NCBI RefSeq assembly: GCF_037042905.1
Contig: NC_087247.1
Location: 40,151,920-40,215,919, forward strand
DNA: 64,000 bases
Reading direction: 5' to 3'
Source of the DNA: Lytechinus pictus
Lineage: Eukaryota > Echinodermata > Echinoidea > Temnopleuroida > Toxopneustidae
Shown here: one piece after another, positions 22,236 through 33,900 of the stretch
Layout of the letters: every line of letters begins with the position of its first letter
Position numbering within the stretch: the stretch's first letter is position 1
Notes under the pieces: generated by a model
Told to the model about the DNA's origin: nothing
The model's input: the letters and a program-made list of their open reading frames with translations, nothing else
Database searches by the model: none
Made by a program: the position numbers and the translations under genes

Positions 22236-24928
22236 TGATATGAATGATGATGATGAATCACAGTCGAACATGCGAAGATAAATCTGTTAATGATAATGGT
22301 GCAATCTATTAAATATATTTATGAAAAGTTTAGCATCTTCAGATTCATAATCCTATTGCGATATTTGTAATAATTATGATAATATACGATTAGGATGAGG
22401 ATGACGTCGTATCATTTACGTCAAAGGATCACAACTGACGTAGACATACATGCGCACTCGTCATAAAGCCTGGCTTTAATCTCTTCATTTGTATATGTTT
22501 AATTATAATCACAATGATTGGTATCCGTTACCATAGTTACATTGGCTTGCTATATCTAACATCACCTTTCTTGTATATTTTGCATATCCTACCTCCATGT
22601 TTTAAATCACCCTTTTCAAGAATACTGTTCTCGATATTTCAACTTGGAAGGGAGCCCCTGAACTTGGTAGCGAGGCGGCTTGGAGCGGTGACGAAGAAAA
22701 GTACGAGTAAGCACATGAGCGAGCAAGCGATATGTAATTATTCATTTTATGAGTCAATTAATCATTCTCACCGTTTTGTTGTAAAGTTGGTCACATTTAT
22801 GAATTCAAATGATCTGCAGCGGAAGCAGCTTACACTTAATACTTTCATATTGTATTTCACCGTTTCTCTTGAACTATTGTTTGTTTCTTTGCATTTTGAA
22901 TATATTTCACCATCGTTCAGAAATAAATTAAATCAGATGAATTAGATATAATAACACACACATGAACCTACTTTGAAAAAAAAAAATATATCTGTGATCA
23001 TCTATCGATTATTCTGAGTAAATGCTCTTGATGCTTGATGAATGTTTGAAAACTTCGGAGTGCTCTCTCAGGGTCGAAAAATAAAGTCGGCGAACATGAC
23101 TGTGTATAAGGTAAGATATGCTTTGCTTGCCCATGTCATGCGGGCTGTCCTATCATGAAAATAAAAAAGAGCGGCGATAAGCAATTTGCATCGCTTATGT
23201 CATGAATGACAAGAACGATATGAATGAGAATTATTTTTGTCAAGGCCCGTTCGCTCTCCGCTCTGATGATCCTGTCCAAGCAGGTATGTGAAACGCGCAA
23301 ACTTCGCCGTGCCGGAAGAGCAATACAGATTATAGGATGCGTTTACACCCACAGTCATTTTAATCTTGAATCATAAAAAAGAGAACAAGTACATTTAAGT
23401 ACAAGATGTGTGCATGCTCATTGATTTGAAGAAGTCCATTGATCATGTGATAAAAACGAAATCTGCACTATTCCCTCAAATAAAGACCTGTATGAAATTT
23501 TACTTATAAATATATGGAGATTGTTGGATATGAAGGCATCCATATAAGTTGAAGAGCATCAAATACTAGTAATGTGAAGTAAGGAGATTTGAAATTGTCC
23601 AAATTCTCTGTCATAATATATATATATATATATATATAATAATATAATTATCTTAATCGAAATGCAATGTATGGCGAGTATTTTCATTTTTAAGTAGGGG
23701 CAAAGATTTGAAAATTGAAATGAGATGTGGAAAGAATATGGACTTCATCAAATGAAGACCAATTTCCATTATAGAATCATTCAGGCCCCGGATTTAGGCC
23801 GGAGTACAACATGCAGCGGATCTTGGTTGCTCCAAAAGGGGCAGGCGGCACAGGGAGGGCATGCCTCTCTCTCTCTAAAAAAAAAAAGGGGGGGGGGTAA
23901 AAAATTGAGAATGGGGAGAAAGAAGAAAGAGGAGTATACATAGATAGAGGTTGGTCTTTTTTTTTTTTTACTGCAGGCTACAGTAATTACAATTATAAAA
24001 AAGAGTCACCTTTGCACCATGATCGTCCCTTTCGAATAGCGACGCCCTGTTGCAACTTACATATAATGGGTACTAGAAAAGGCAACTACAATTAAAATGG
24101 TAAGTTGAATGTGAACACGGGAATGAAGAAGGCAGTGGCGTAACGAGCCAAAACAATTGAGGGGACCAGATATGGTGTATATCGGGCAAAATTTATAAAA
24201 AGTTGTGAGCGAGTGAAGCAAATGAGCAAACTTTTTGACACGTTTTTTACAAAAGCAGTGGTGGCACGGGTGGGATGGTGGCATTTGCCCTCACCCCGGG
24301 TCAGTTTTATCAAGTTTTATAAAACGGGCCACAGGTGCCTGTTTTATAAAACTTGTTACAATAATAAATTTACAATTACAATTTAAAGCTACTAAAATCA
24401 TTTGATTGGATGACAGTATACTTGTTAGGGAAATTGTGCATTTGTTATTATAAAAAGTTTTTGTAAAACAGGACATAGGTGTGTCAGCTAGTCCACTAGC
24501 GACCTTGTCCCTTTCTGATATTTGAATTGGGCTGGTTATTAACCCCAATTTAAGGATCAGTTGATATTTACAGTTATTACTCTAGTAAGTGAACATATAG
24601 GAGATCCTGGGTGATATGTGTTTAGTACCATTGAAATCAAATATTGAAAAAATATATAAAAATCATAGTCACATTTGTAAACATCATTGTATTGTCTGAA
24701 CACCATCATCACCACATAAGAACAAAACCACCACTAGCAACAGCACTGTAAGACATGCATCACTACCTTCGCCAATATCATGAGACACCACCATTACCGC
24801 AACCCATCTGCACTATCACCAACATTTCATGCCTTTACTTCTAAAACTTGGGAATGATGATGAAAATCATCAAAGCCATCCCCACCATAATCTTTTTTCA
24901 GTTATCTTCCTAATATAGTAACCAACAT
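22236..24928. other. Intergenic DNA, possible short + strand exons
   Basis: A (TA)n run at 23,617-23,640, a decayed element tail (aaaagg then G-run) at 23,877-23,899, and a 'agtggcgtaac' dispersed-repeat fragment at 24,133-24,310. Two phase-compatible splice-donor-bearing segments at 23,060-23,110 and 23,244-23,282 are noted in the findings. Confidence 0.4.
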
Positions 24929-25370
24929 TACATATGTGAACAGCCCCCCCCCCCCAAAAAAAAAAAAAAAAAAAAAAAAATTGTCGCCCGAAAAAAGAAT
25001 ATGGAGATTTTCATCGAGTTTGATAAAAACACTTGTCAAAATTAATGAATAATAACCAACACAATTACTTGTCTGAATGCAGAAGAAATTTTGTGAGAGC
25101 TTGAAAAAATAGGTGAAAACAAAATTTGAAGTTTGGGGTTCACTCAAGCATGAGATGTACTCAAGGTGCAATCTTGGTGAAACTTCTAGTTTTTGCAAAA
25201 AAAATTGCTTTTTATTCAACTTCAAAATTTGGACAGCATGAAGAAAAAGATGAATACTATCAGGTGAAATTATTTTCAAATGTTTGAAGACCACATTGCT
25301 ATTTGGGCTTTTTACAGAGAACTTTTCCTGGTGACCTTTTGTTTGTCTTGGGGTGGCTGTTCACATAGTA
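24929..25370. mobile_element. MITE with TATGTGAACAGCC TIRs
   Basis: Left tacatatgtgaacagccccc, right ggggtggctgttcacatagta; about 440 bp. The interior begins with a C14 then A25 homopolymer pair. No ORF of merit. Confidence 0.7.
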
Positions 25371-26069
25371 TATATCTTCATAAGAATCACTGATAAAAGA
25401 CACAATCATAGACCAATAGAGCTTGGTGATATATGAGAAATAAATTGGGGTTTATTTTCCATAATTCCTAAATCTAAATCACAAATGAGAAATAATGACT
25501 GTAATCAACTGATTGCACATTCAATTTGTCCTTCTTTGTTTCCTTTGAGAATGAATCAACTCTGGATAAGGATGATGATGTGTCACTTCTATCACAAAAC
25601 AATATTCATTAAGGACCCTGACATTGGACAATCTTATCGTCTATTTCAACAGTATCACTGTTTGATATGAAAGTAAATATATGTCAGGACTATTCTCATT
25701 ATCTCCATCATAATAACAACTATTAGTTTATTAGGAATGGATTACGTGACTGAAGCATATAACAAAATCTGCTATATTTAAAACAAAAATCTTTTAAAGC
25801 ATGTATTCATACCAAACAAATGCAAATATATTTCCACATACCATCATGCACTAATGAGAACAAAGAGTGGGTATACAAAAATATATTCTCATCTTTAACC
25901 ATTTACATCAAGAAATAAAATTTATATTCATCAAATATACAGAAGAAAAGCAAACATCATCAAATAATAGAAACTACAGGCCTAGGCCCATCATTAGTCT
26001 TCCAATTATCTGATCTAACAAACTATCCTGATCAGAAGAATCACATTTATCATTATATCACATACTATT

Positions 26070-27628
26070 TTAAGGACGTTCCACAGTTAAAATGAAGTCC
26101 ATGTCATTTTTCACTAAATTTTGCCGAGTTATTTTGGTATCTATATGCATTATGAAAATGCAAAAAATAATATAGGTTCATGTGCTTAATTTTTTTCTAC
26201 AGGACTTCAAAGTCACTGTATTTGTATGTTGCGCAATCCAAAAGAATTATACCTCTCTTAGACCTCACGAATTCACCAAATGAGTTTAAATTATCTTTAC
26301 TCTGTCAATATCTCATCAAACTTCATCAAACTTTCAGGATATGTAACTAAGTAGATACCAAAGTAGGAGAATATCTTTTAATTGGCAAACTATATCTATT
26401 TGGAGTTATCAGCGCCCTCATTTGACAAGAATGGTGCATAAACTTCCAAAATACAAATCTTCAAAAGATGTGAATCTATTCGAAAATTGAAAAAGTAGAG
26501 TTTAAGCTGCACTTTATTCAAAACGTATGTCATTTTCATCAAATTCTGCAAAATTGTAGAGGAATGCATTGCAAAGGTGCAGGGATGTTAAAAATATGGG
26601 GTCCATGTGTTCGTTTTTAAACTATCAGTGTCGTAAGTGATGCGAGCTGGCTTGAAACAGCCAAAATGCGCCGAAAACGTGCAAAAGTCCGATAATACCG
26701 TCCAAAATGTGTAATATATGAATGATTCCGTAGTTCTGCTCCCAAACATTCAAAATCCATGTCATTTTCATCATACTCTCTAGATTTGTTGAGGAATATA
26801 TTCTGAAGACGTTAAAACATTAAAGATATGGGCTCCATGTGCTCGATTTTAAACTATCAGTGTCGTAAGTGATGCGAGTTGGCTTGAAACAGCCCAAAAT
26901 GCGCCGAAAACGTGCAAAAGTCCGATAATACCGTCCAAAATGTGTAATATATGAATGATTCCGTAGTTCTGCTCCCAAACATTCAAAATCCATGTCATTT
27001 TCATCATACTCTCTAGATTTGTTGAGGAATATATTCTGAAGACGTTAAAACATTAAAGATATGGGCTCCATGTGCTCGTTTTTAAACTATAAGTGTCCAA
27101 AGTATTGCGAGTTGGCTTGAAACAGCCCAAAATTCACCAAAAACAAGATAATACGGTTTAAAATGCGTAGTCTTCCTCCCAAACATTGAAAATCCATGTC
27201 ATTTTCATCATACTTTGCATATAGATACTTTCGCACCTGAATATTCCAAATATGCAAAAATTAGCATGGGTCTATGTGCTCGATTTTTTACTAAAAAGCT
27301 TCAATCTTCATCTAAATGGATCTTCTTAAGAATTGCGCATTCAAAAGAATTTTGCATTTTTAGACCTCACGAGATCACAACAATAATAGTTTAAAGCTCT
27401 AGTACTCAGTCAAAATCCATTGAAATTTCATCAAATTTCGCAATGTAATAATTCCAGTTTATTAGCTTCATAAAATAACACATTGGATCTGCAGTTAGTG
27501 CAGATAAGGAGAAAAATCAGCTCACATTACCTACAGCTGATTAATCACCAGTTCATCCATTGTGACGTCAGAGTGTAAAATATGCACAGATCATGATGCG
27601 CACAAACATAAATGTGGAACGTCCTTAA
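26070..27628. mobile_element. 1.56 kb inverted-repeat element with TTAA-type ends and internal 231 bp tandem repeat
   Basis: Left TTAAGGACGTTCCACA, right TGTGGAACGTCCTTAA, compatible with a TTAA target duplication (piggyBac/Kolobok-like targeting). The interior has two nearly identical 231 bp units (marked by atatggggtccatgtg at about 26,595 and atatgggctccatgtg at 26,826) and a third decayed unit from about 27,057. No transposase frame is seen, so it is non-autonomous. Confidence 0.75.
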
Positions 27629-27728
27629 ACAAGACACAACTATTGATTTTTTGTGGGCATCAGCGCAAAATTATTCCTTGGTCGAATATTTTCAAAATCA
27701 TCAACATGTTATAACAAGATGATAAGAA

Positions 27729-27945
27729 TTTCGGTTACACCATATATGGTAGTCCTGAGGATTGTTGGGTAATGTTTCTAAAGAACTGTTGATTTCGACA
27801 TTTTTAGTGTGTAAACTCTGCTCACTCCTGACGTAGACCAGGGTTTACGTACTTAAAATGTAGAGATCAACAGTTCTTCAGAAAGTTTATGTGCTCGAAA
27901 TGTCCTTTTCCTTTTCAGGACTACTTTACATTGTGTAACCAAAAA
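27729..27945. mobile_element. Small MITE with GGTTACAC TIRs
   Basis: tttcggttacacca / ttgtgtaaccaaaaa ends, with an inner inverted pair gaactgttgat / atcaacagttc. About 217 bp, stem-loop-like overall. Confidence 0.6.
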
Positions 27946-28330
27946 CCATATTATCCAGTCTTACAACCACGCAAACCTTCACAGCTCACATATTACAACA
28001 ATTTACTTACTAAAATGTGAACTCTGAGGGTGTGTTTTATCATAAAGAATTGTAAAAGATGATGAAAAACAAAATATTCTGATAATCAAAGCGAGAGTTG
28101 TAGAGATTTTAACCAAGATTAAATAAAAAAAAGTGTACACTCTATTATATCGCAATTGTTTTTATCTTGTTTCGAAATGGCAATATTAAAGAAATCAACT
28201 TTATTGTGTGTTGAAGGCAACTGAAATGTTTATTTACAGATGCAGCGTATTTACAAATCACCACGACCATCAAATAGTTCCTACAAATACAAATTCTAAA
28301 CCATAAGATTAAATCATTATAGCTCCATCA

Positions 28331-28489
28331 GACCCCCATAACACCAAGGTTATCGATTAATCCCTAATTTGAAAGAACGAACCTGAATGTTTCCTCTTCA
28401 GTCTACTGAGCAAAATGCACAAGTGACGATGATCTTGATTGGTCATTTTATTTAGCGATTAATCTGTAACCAATGTGATACGGGGCCCA
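28331..28489. mobile_element. MITE, copy 2 of the GTAACACAAAGG family
   Basis: Same plan as 5,148-5,305: ataacaccaaggtta...gattaat at the left and gcgattaatctgtaacc...ggggccc at the right, with shared interior (taatttgaaagaac, tactgagcaaaatgc, gatgatcttgat). Confidence 0.75.
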
Positions 28490-30944
28490 GATTTGTTTGA
28501 AACCAACTATACTGATTTACAAAAGTATTCCCAAAGGCTTTGTACAAAGATCAACGTGAAGGCGTTTCATAAAGCTGTTTGTAAGTTAACGACTCTACGC
28601 AAACAACTGAAACCAGTTCTTAGGTGTCGAGTCAAATCTCAATCATTGATATTTCCATCAACTAAACTTAGTTGAAATCTGATCTTTACAGACTCAAATT
28701 CTTGTTGTTTACAAACATCAGAAAGGAAAGTTAATAATTTGTCAAAATTTTATTCAGGTTATAAGAAACTCAGTCCCATTTTGTTAAAACACCAGTGAAG
28801 CTATTCAATATCCCATTCAGAACAAGAATAGAACACCAGTAATGCGAAAAAGTTGTGCATCATGTAACAAATAATTTTATGAAGCACTCTCTGGTTCCAG
28901 TAGGAAACAGGTTGACAGATATATAGGCCTATCATATATTTAACAAATCAAAATTATGTCCTGGTATTGAACCTGCAATACAATAGAATTTCAATTTCAA
29001 ACAAGCATAAGATGCGCAATGACTATTGCTACTACAAATACAAAAAACATATTTTAAAAAAAAATCTGAATTAGACAGTATTTAAATAAACACCATTATC
29101 ATAATTATCCTCACGTAGCATAGCAATAGAAACTTCCAGTATTTCAGAGTTTTTCATGGTTTTGTGAACACACTAAATGCAAAAAAAAAAAGATGTTTTA
29201 AAGTCATTTTCCCCCATAGATGTGCACACGCAATCTGTCCCTTGTATTTCAGCAAGTTTCAATAATGATAAACTTACCCATCCCGTAAAAACTCTAACAA
29301 ATGAAATTTAAGATATTCATCATAATTTGCAATTATCATATTTTTATCTCAATATCAGATAATTATCTTATTCTCTATCTCAATGGCAAGTAACAGTATA
29401 CTCTACATTCTATTTCATAAGAAATGGCAGCTATAATACATACAACTTTCAAGGCATTGCCACATACTGCCATTTAACATTTGTCTGCCTCTATCTAATT
29501 ATGTCACACGGTATCAGACGGCATAAAATTGAACCAGGAACATATCCAATATAGTCTATATACTTGTGAAAACCAGCTGAAGAATAAATGAAGTACATAC
29601 TCATTCTTTCACAGATGGAAAGTTCAGATGGCAGGATGTGACATGGCCTATAATATTCATTTATCTAAAATATTCCATCTGATTCTGCATTACCTGTGCG
29701 ACTGTACTATCATAAAACATGGAGTAATTATTTCAACATCGATCAATCTTCTTTTTCGCTCATAAGTCAGATATATTTACTTTTTTAAAGTAGACACACA
29801 TTGAAATTTCCAAAATACAAATTCAATAAAGCTAACAAGCCCAATAAATCATTTAGCAAACTCATTTTCACTGATACAATATGAATATCTGAGGAGCAGC
29901 TCTATTGATCAATTTTATTATTAGCACATTATATCCCCACCTTTGGGGCTTGAACATAGATGTTTTATCATTTATCATTATCAATTTAAAAAGCCATTTC
30001 AAAAATTCTTTTTATAACCAATGTCCATTTGTGAGGTATAATATGTAAATTAAATTCATATCATAGAATGCAGTTTTCAAATGCAGAAGATTGATATAGA
30101 TGGTGAATAATACAAGTTTTATAGACTTTTAAAAAGCAAGTCAAACTTCATTATATATATATATTGTTAACATGAGCATGAAGGAGTATGATCACTATAC
30201 TACTGGGTGTCATGCCATTATGCTAGCAATTTTCCTGAAAAAAGGAAGGAGGTCCTTTATACAACAAATTAAAAGAAAATACTTGGTTTGAAATAATTAA
30301 TGAATGTATTTTGCTTCTGTATACCATTTTTTTCTTCAATTTATACCATATTCAGCCAATACTATTTTCCTGTGTGTCTATGTTAAAAATTTCTTCTACG
30401 CCTATATCTTGATGCATATACAAATGTTAATCTCAATACTTTTGAAGTATTTTTTATTCTAGAAATTAAGATATCTTGCTTTACTTACACGTAAAACACA
30501 CACAAACACTGATAACAACTATAATGTCAAGAATAACCCTTCTTTAAAGGTATCTTTTTTATATCAATATATTAAAACCAAAGGGCTTTTGAATATTTGA
30601 TCTAGCATTACATCTCAAAATCTTTATAGCGCAAGAAGTCTGCCACATTGTAACACAGGGATACAATCGAATTGTTGATTGATATGAATTGTAAACATCT
30701 GGAAAATAATGTACTTATGAAACTGTTGATGAGATTTAGGTTTAACTCTTTACATCACAGTGTACTGGTTTAATAGAACCAACAATAAAGGATAATGATG
30801 AACAACCTCATATTTCATATCACTCTAAAAACATCTTAAACATCTTATCAAAATGTGATATATTTGTTTTCCTGTCTGTATCACATGGAACATCTCTTTC
30901 CTGTTGATATTCCGTAAGATCACTATCTAGCAGTAATGATGAAA
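28490..30944. other. ATG7 3' flank / 3'UTR, no gene seen
   Basis: AT-rich. Beyond the candidate AATAAA at 30,453 I see only a short TA run at 30,153 and no coding potential. Confidence 0.45.
30453..30458 (-). terminator. Candidate ATG7 polyadenylation signal
   Basis: TTTATT on + reads AATAAA on -, about 490 nt past the stop. Other A/T-rich hexamers exist further on, so the true end may be more distal. Confidence 0.3.
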
Positions 30945-30992
30945 TTATTGAGATGATGAGCTCATTGTTTCATCATCGCTGAAATCAAGAAT
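30945..30992 (-). CDS. ATG7: ATG7 coding exon 18 (terminal)
   Basis: Residues 698-712 and stop TAA; encodes [15 protein letters not shown], matching the vertebrate C-terminal WDMSDDETI with a short Ser-rich extension. Acceptor CATTGCAG. Confidence 0.93.
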   Translation of the reverse strand: MLDFSDDETMSSSSQ

Positions 30993-33900
30993 CTGCAATG
31001 GGAAGATGACAAATAGAAAGCAATATAATAAGATAAACATTTAGAAATATCCAAGGGATATGAATGATGATTATACTGACAATAAGAATGAAAAGACAGC
31101 CAATGCCAAGGACATGTGTGTCTCTACTGGATCATGCTCTCACGCAGCCTTGGTGATGCGCATTTAACTATTTTCCTTCAAGGCTGCGCCCCTCGAGAAA
31201 ATAGTCACGTTCTCATCACTTCGGGATCCATAGTTCCAACCGCCTACTCAGGGGACCGTACATATTTGTTCACTATCACTGAGACAGAACATTTATCTCA
31301 CATCAGTTTGTCAAAGTCTTTAGTGCAACGTATCTGCATATTTTGCCTCAATTTGGATGTGATCATTTACCTATACAGTCATACCTGCAAAAATGTCAGG
31401 AAAAACTGAGTTTGTATTTTGCCACATCATTTCTGAGTAGTTTGTACAGACGTGAGTAACTTTATGTACAGCTTATAAATCTGTCCCCTGTTATCATTCT
31501 ATTTATCATTATTTATTGCTACAATGGTGGATTTGAAGTTTAGTTTTTACAGCTGGTGTGCAAAATCGCACATTCCTAGAAACTCACTGAAGAATGGTAA
31601 AAATAGTTTTCTCTTTACTCTTTGTACAACGGAAACTAAAAAATGTTTTTTGTGCCTCAGTATTGTCTTTAGAATAATTTCAATTATCAGATCTACAATG
31701 ATCAGATCAGAAATTACAACAGATATCACAAGAACAATTGTCATTATTATCCTGGCAGAATTAACACAACTCACAAAGAGTACAGGCCACAGCATCTTAT
31801 TTAAACTAGTGCTAAGACTTACATCACTTTGTGTTCAGCTCCCAATAATATGATAGTATGAGTTTTGTAAACGTACATTTTGTGTTGGAAATACATGTGG
31901 ATTAGACAGCCTGAACAACACCCTTATTAACACTAAAACCAATACTAGCACCATCGCTGTAAACACTACACTTGAAAATCCTCTCTGACTAACCTCTACA
32001 AGTTCCGAATCCTGATGCAGCTGACTAAGTCCTGTTAAATCTTCAACAAACCGTGGTTCATTAAACACCTTGAGTAAGAAGTCAAAGCCATCTCTCTCAT
32101 AGCTCACCAGGACGATATCACTGCATGCTGTACACTTGTCAAAGCAAATGCTAGCAGGGAGCACGCAGTGATAGCGGGCTAGGAATCCTCGAATCTATAG
32201 AACAAAGAAGAAAAATTGTTCTTAGACATGTCTACTGAACTATGAAAGAAAGTATTCAAAATGATAGCCCTCAGTTGACGTCACTTGCAGTGTTTTAAGA
32301 AATAGGTAGGGGGCATGTAATAAACTTGTGTACTTTAGATTAGTCTTGATACATAATACATGATAAACAGATGAAAGTATGATAAATTTGCGATATCTTT
32401 GATATTATGGCCAACTCAACCCCAGAAATGTCAAAACCTTAATTAGCAGGAACTATTCTTCTGTGCACACTGCATTTGTACACATGAACTAAATTTTATC
32501 TCTAATCCAGCTGGAGTTCCATCACAGCAGAGATGCTAACCTTATTACAAGAAATGCAGTATTTCAAAGAAGAAAAAAATACTTTGGGTGGATAAACAGT
32601 ACTTTCTACTTTTTTGCATTAAACATGAGTGTAATAAAATTATAGGAGAAAAGTAATTCTCATGAAATCTGCAGCAATTTCATTAAAAAATAAACTCCAA
32701 TACTGCAAAGAAGGAACAGTATGCATATCTGTCACTGTATGTTTTGCCTGTATAGGGGTTCACTTTGTAAATCTGCCATGTATTTCTTCCATGCGAATCG
32801 GGTGAATTAACTGTCTAAAACCACATAAGGGCGTTTTTTTTAAATAATAACATTGAAGAAAGCTCCGTAACGCTACTTGCGGTATGTATGGACCCCAATA
32901 GGGTTGCCAAAAATATTGTGATGAATTCTGGGTAATTGAGTTTGCTGGCTGCATAGTAGATAACCTGAATTACCTGATGAGGGACTAGACCTAATGGTGA
33001 TGTAAGATCAACCGTCAGATGGGAATCCTTAGCACTGGTCTCTGCTGCTGCATAGCCTCTAAAATAACAAACATAGATTCACAAGGTTAATAGACAGCTA
33101 TTGATATGTGATGCAACACACACAAAAAAGTTTCTCTCTAAGGAGTGGGGTTGGGTTCACGATAATTGTGAGTTTTTGAAAATAACTTGAAGTAAAATAT
33201 TGAAATACTGTATGTATTCTTTCTATCAGTATTGATATCTAAGCACTTCATACACCTCCCGCAACATGGATACCATGCCTGTTAATTGACCTGCCTGGCC
33301 TGTATAATAAAACTGTATATAAGTTCACTATAAGTCTCCACCAGAGTCCTTTGTATTGGATCAATCAGAGTCAGTGACCCCCTGCCACCAGGAGTATTGC
33401 CCCTGGTGCTGTTGATTGTAACTTACCCTTGAGAATGTTGTAGAATGCTGACCATGAGTTCAACTACCAATGCTGCAGCAACCATTGAAAGACCTGGCCT
33501 GGATACTGTACACTGTTGGTCTAACGTCCGGTCACGGGTGGACTGGCCAAAAGAAATTTAAAGTTTGGAGAGTGTTTACGAGAAATGTAACAGGTGAAAT
33601 CAAAGTAATAAGCGAATGAGTGAATTATTTCTCCACATTTCACATCAAATAGTGGTTGTGATAACTAAAGCTTACCAATATAATGCATTGTAAATTGTAA
33701 TATAAAAATCCAATAAATTGTGATAAAGTGAATTTGGTATAAACTTTAAAATAGATCCATACATATTACATGAATGGCCTGGAATTGTGAGGGAAATTAA
33801 AGTAGAAATGTATAAAATAGGAAATTACACCATGCAATAAGGCAAGAGTTCTGTGATGACTGTCTGGTGCAGATTTTTTTAGGATTAGGGTTAATGCCAC

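Noticed and set aside
21068-22261. 397-aa minus-strand ORF (and companions) rich in Ser/Phe/Leu/Pro
   Set aside because: Translation of the polypurine satellite; low-complexity shadow in several frames, no domain.
22514-22945. 143-aa + strand ORF
   Set aside because: AT-rich, no recognisable domain, Phe/Leu/Ile-rich composition expected by chance in this DNA.
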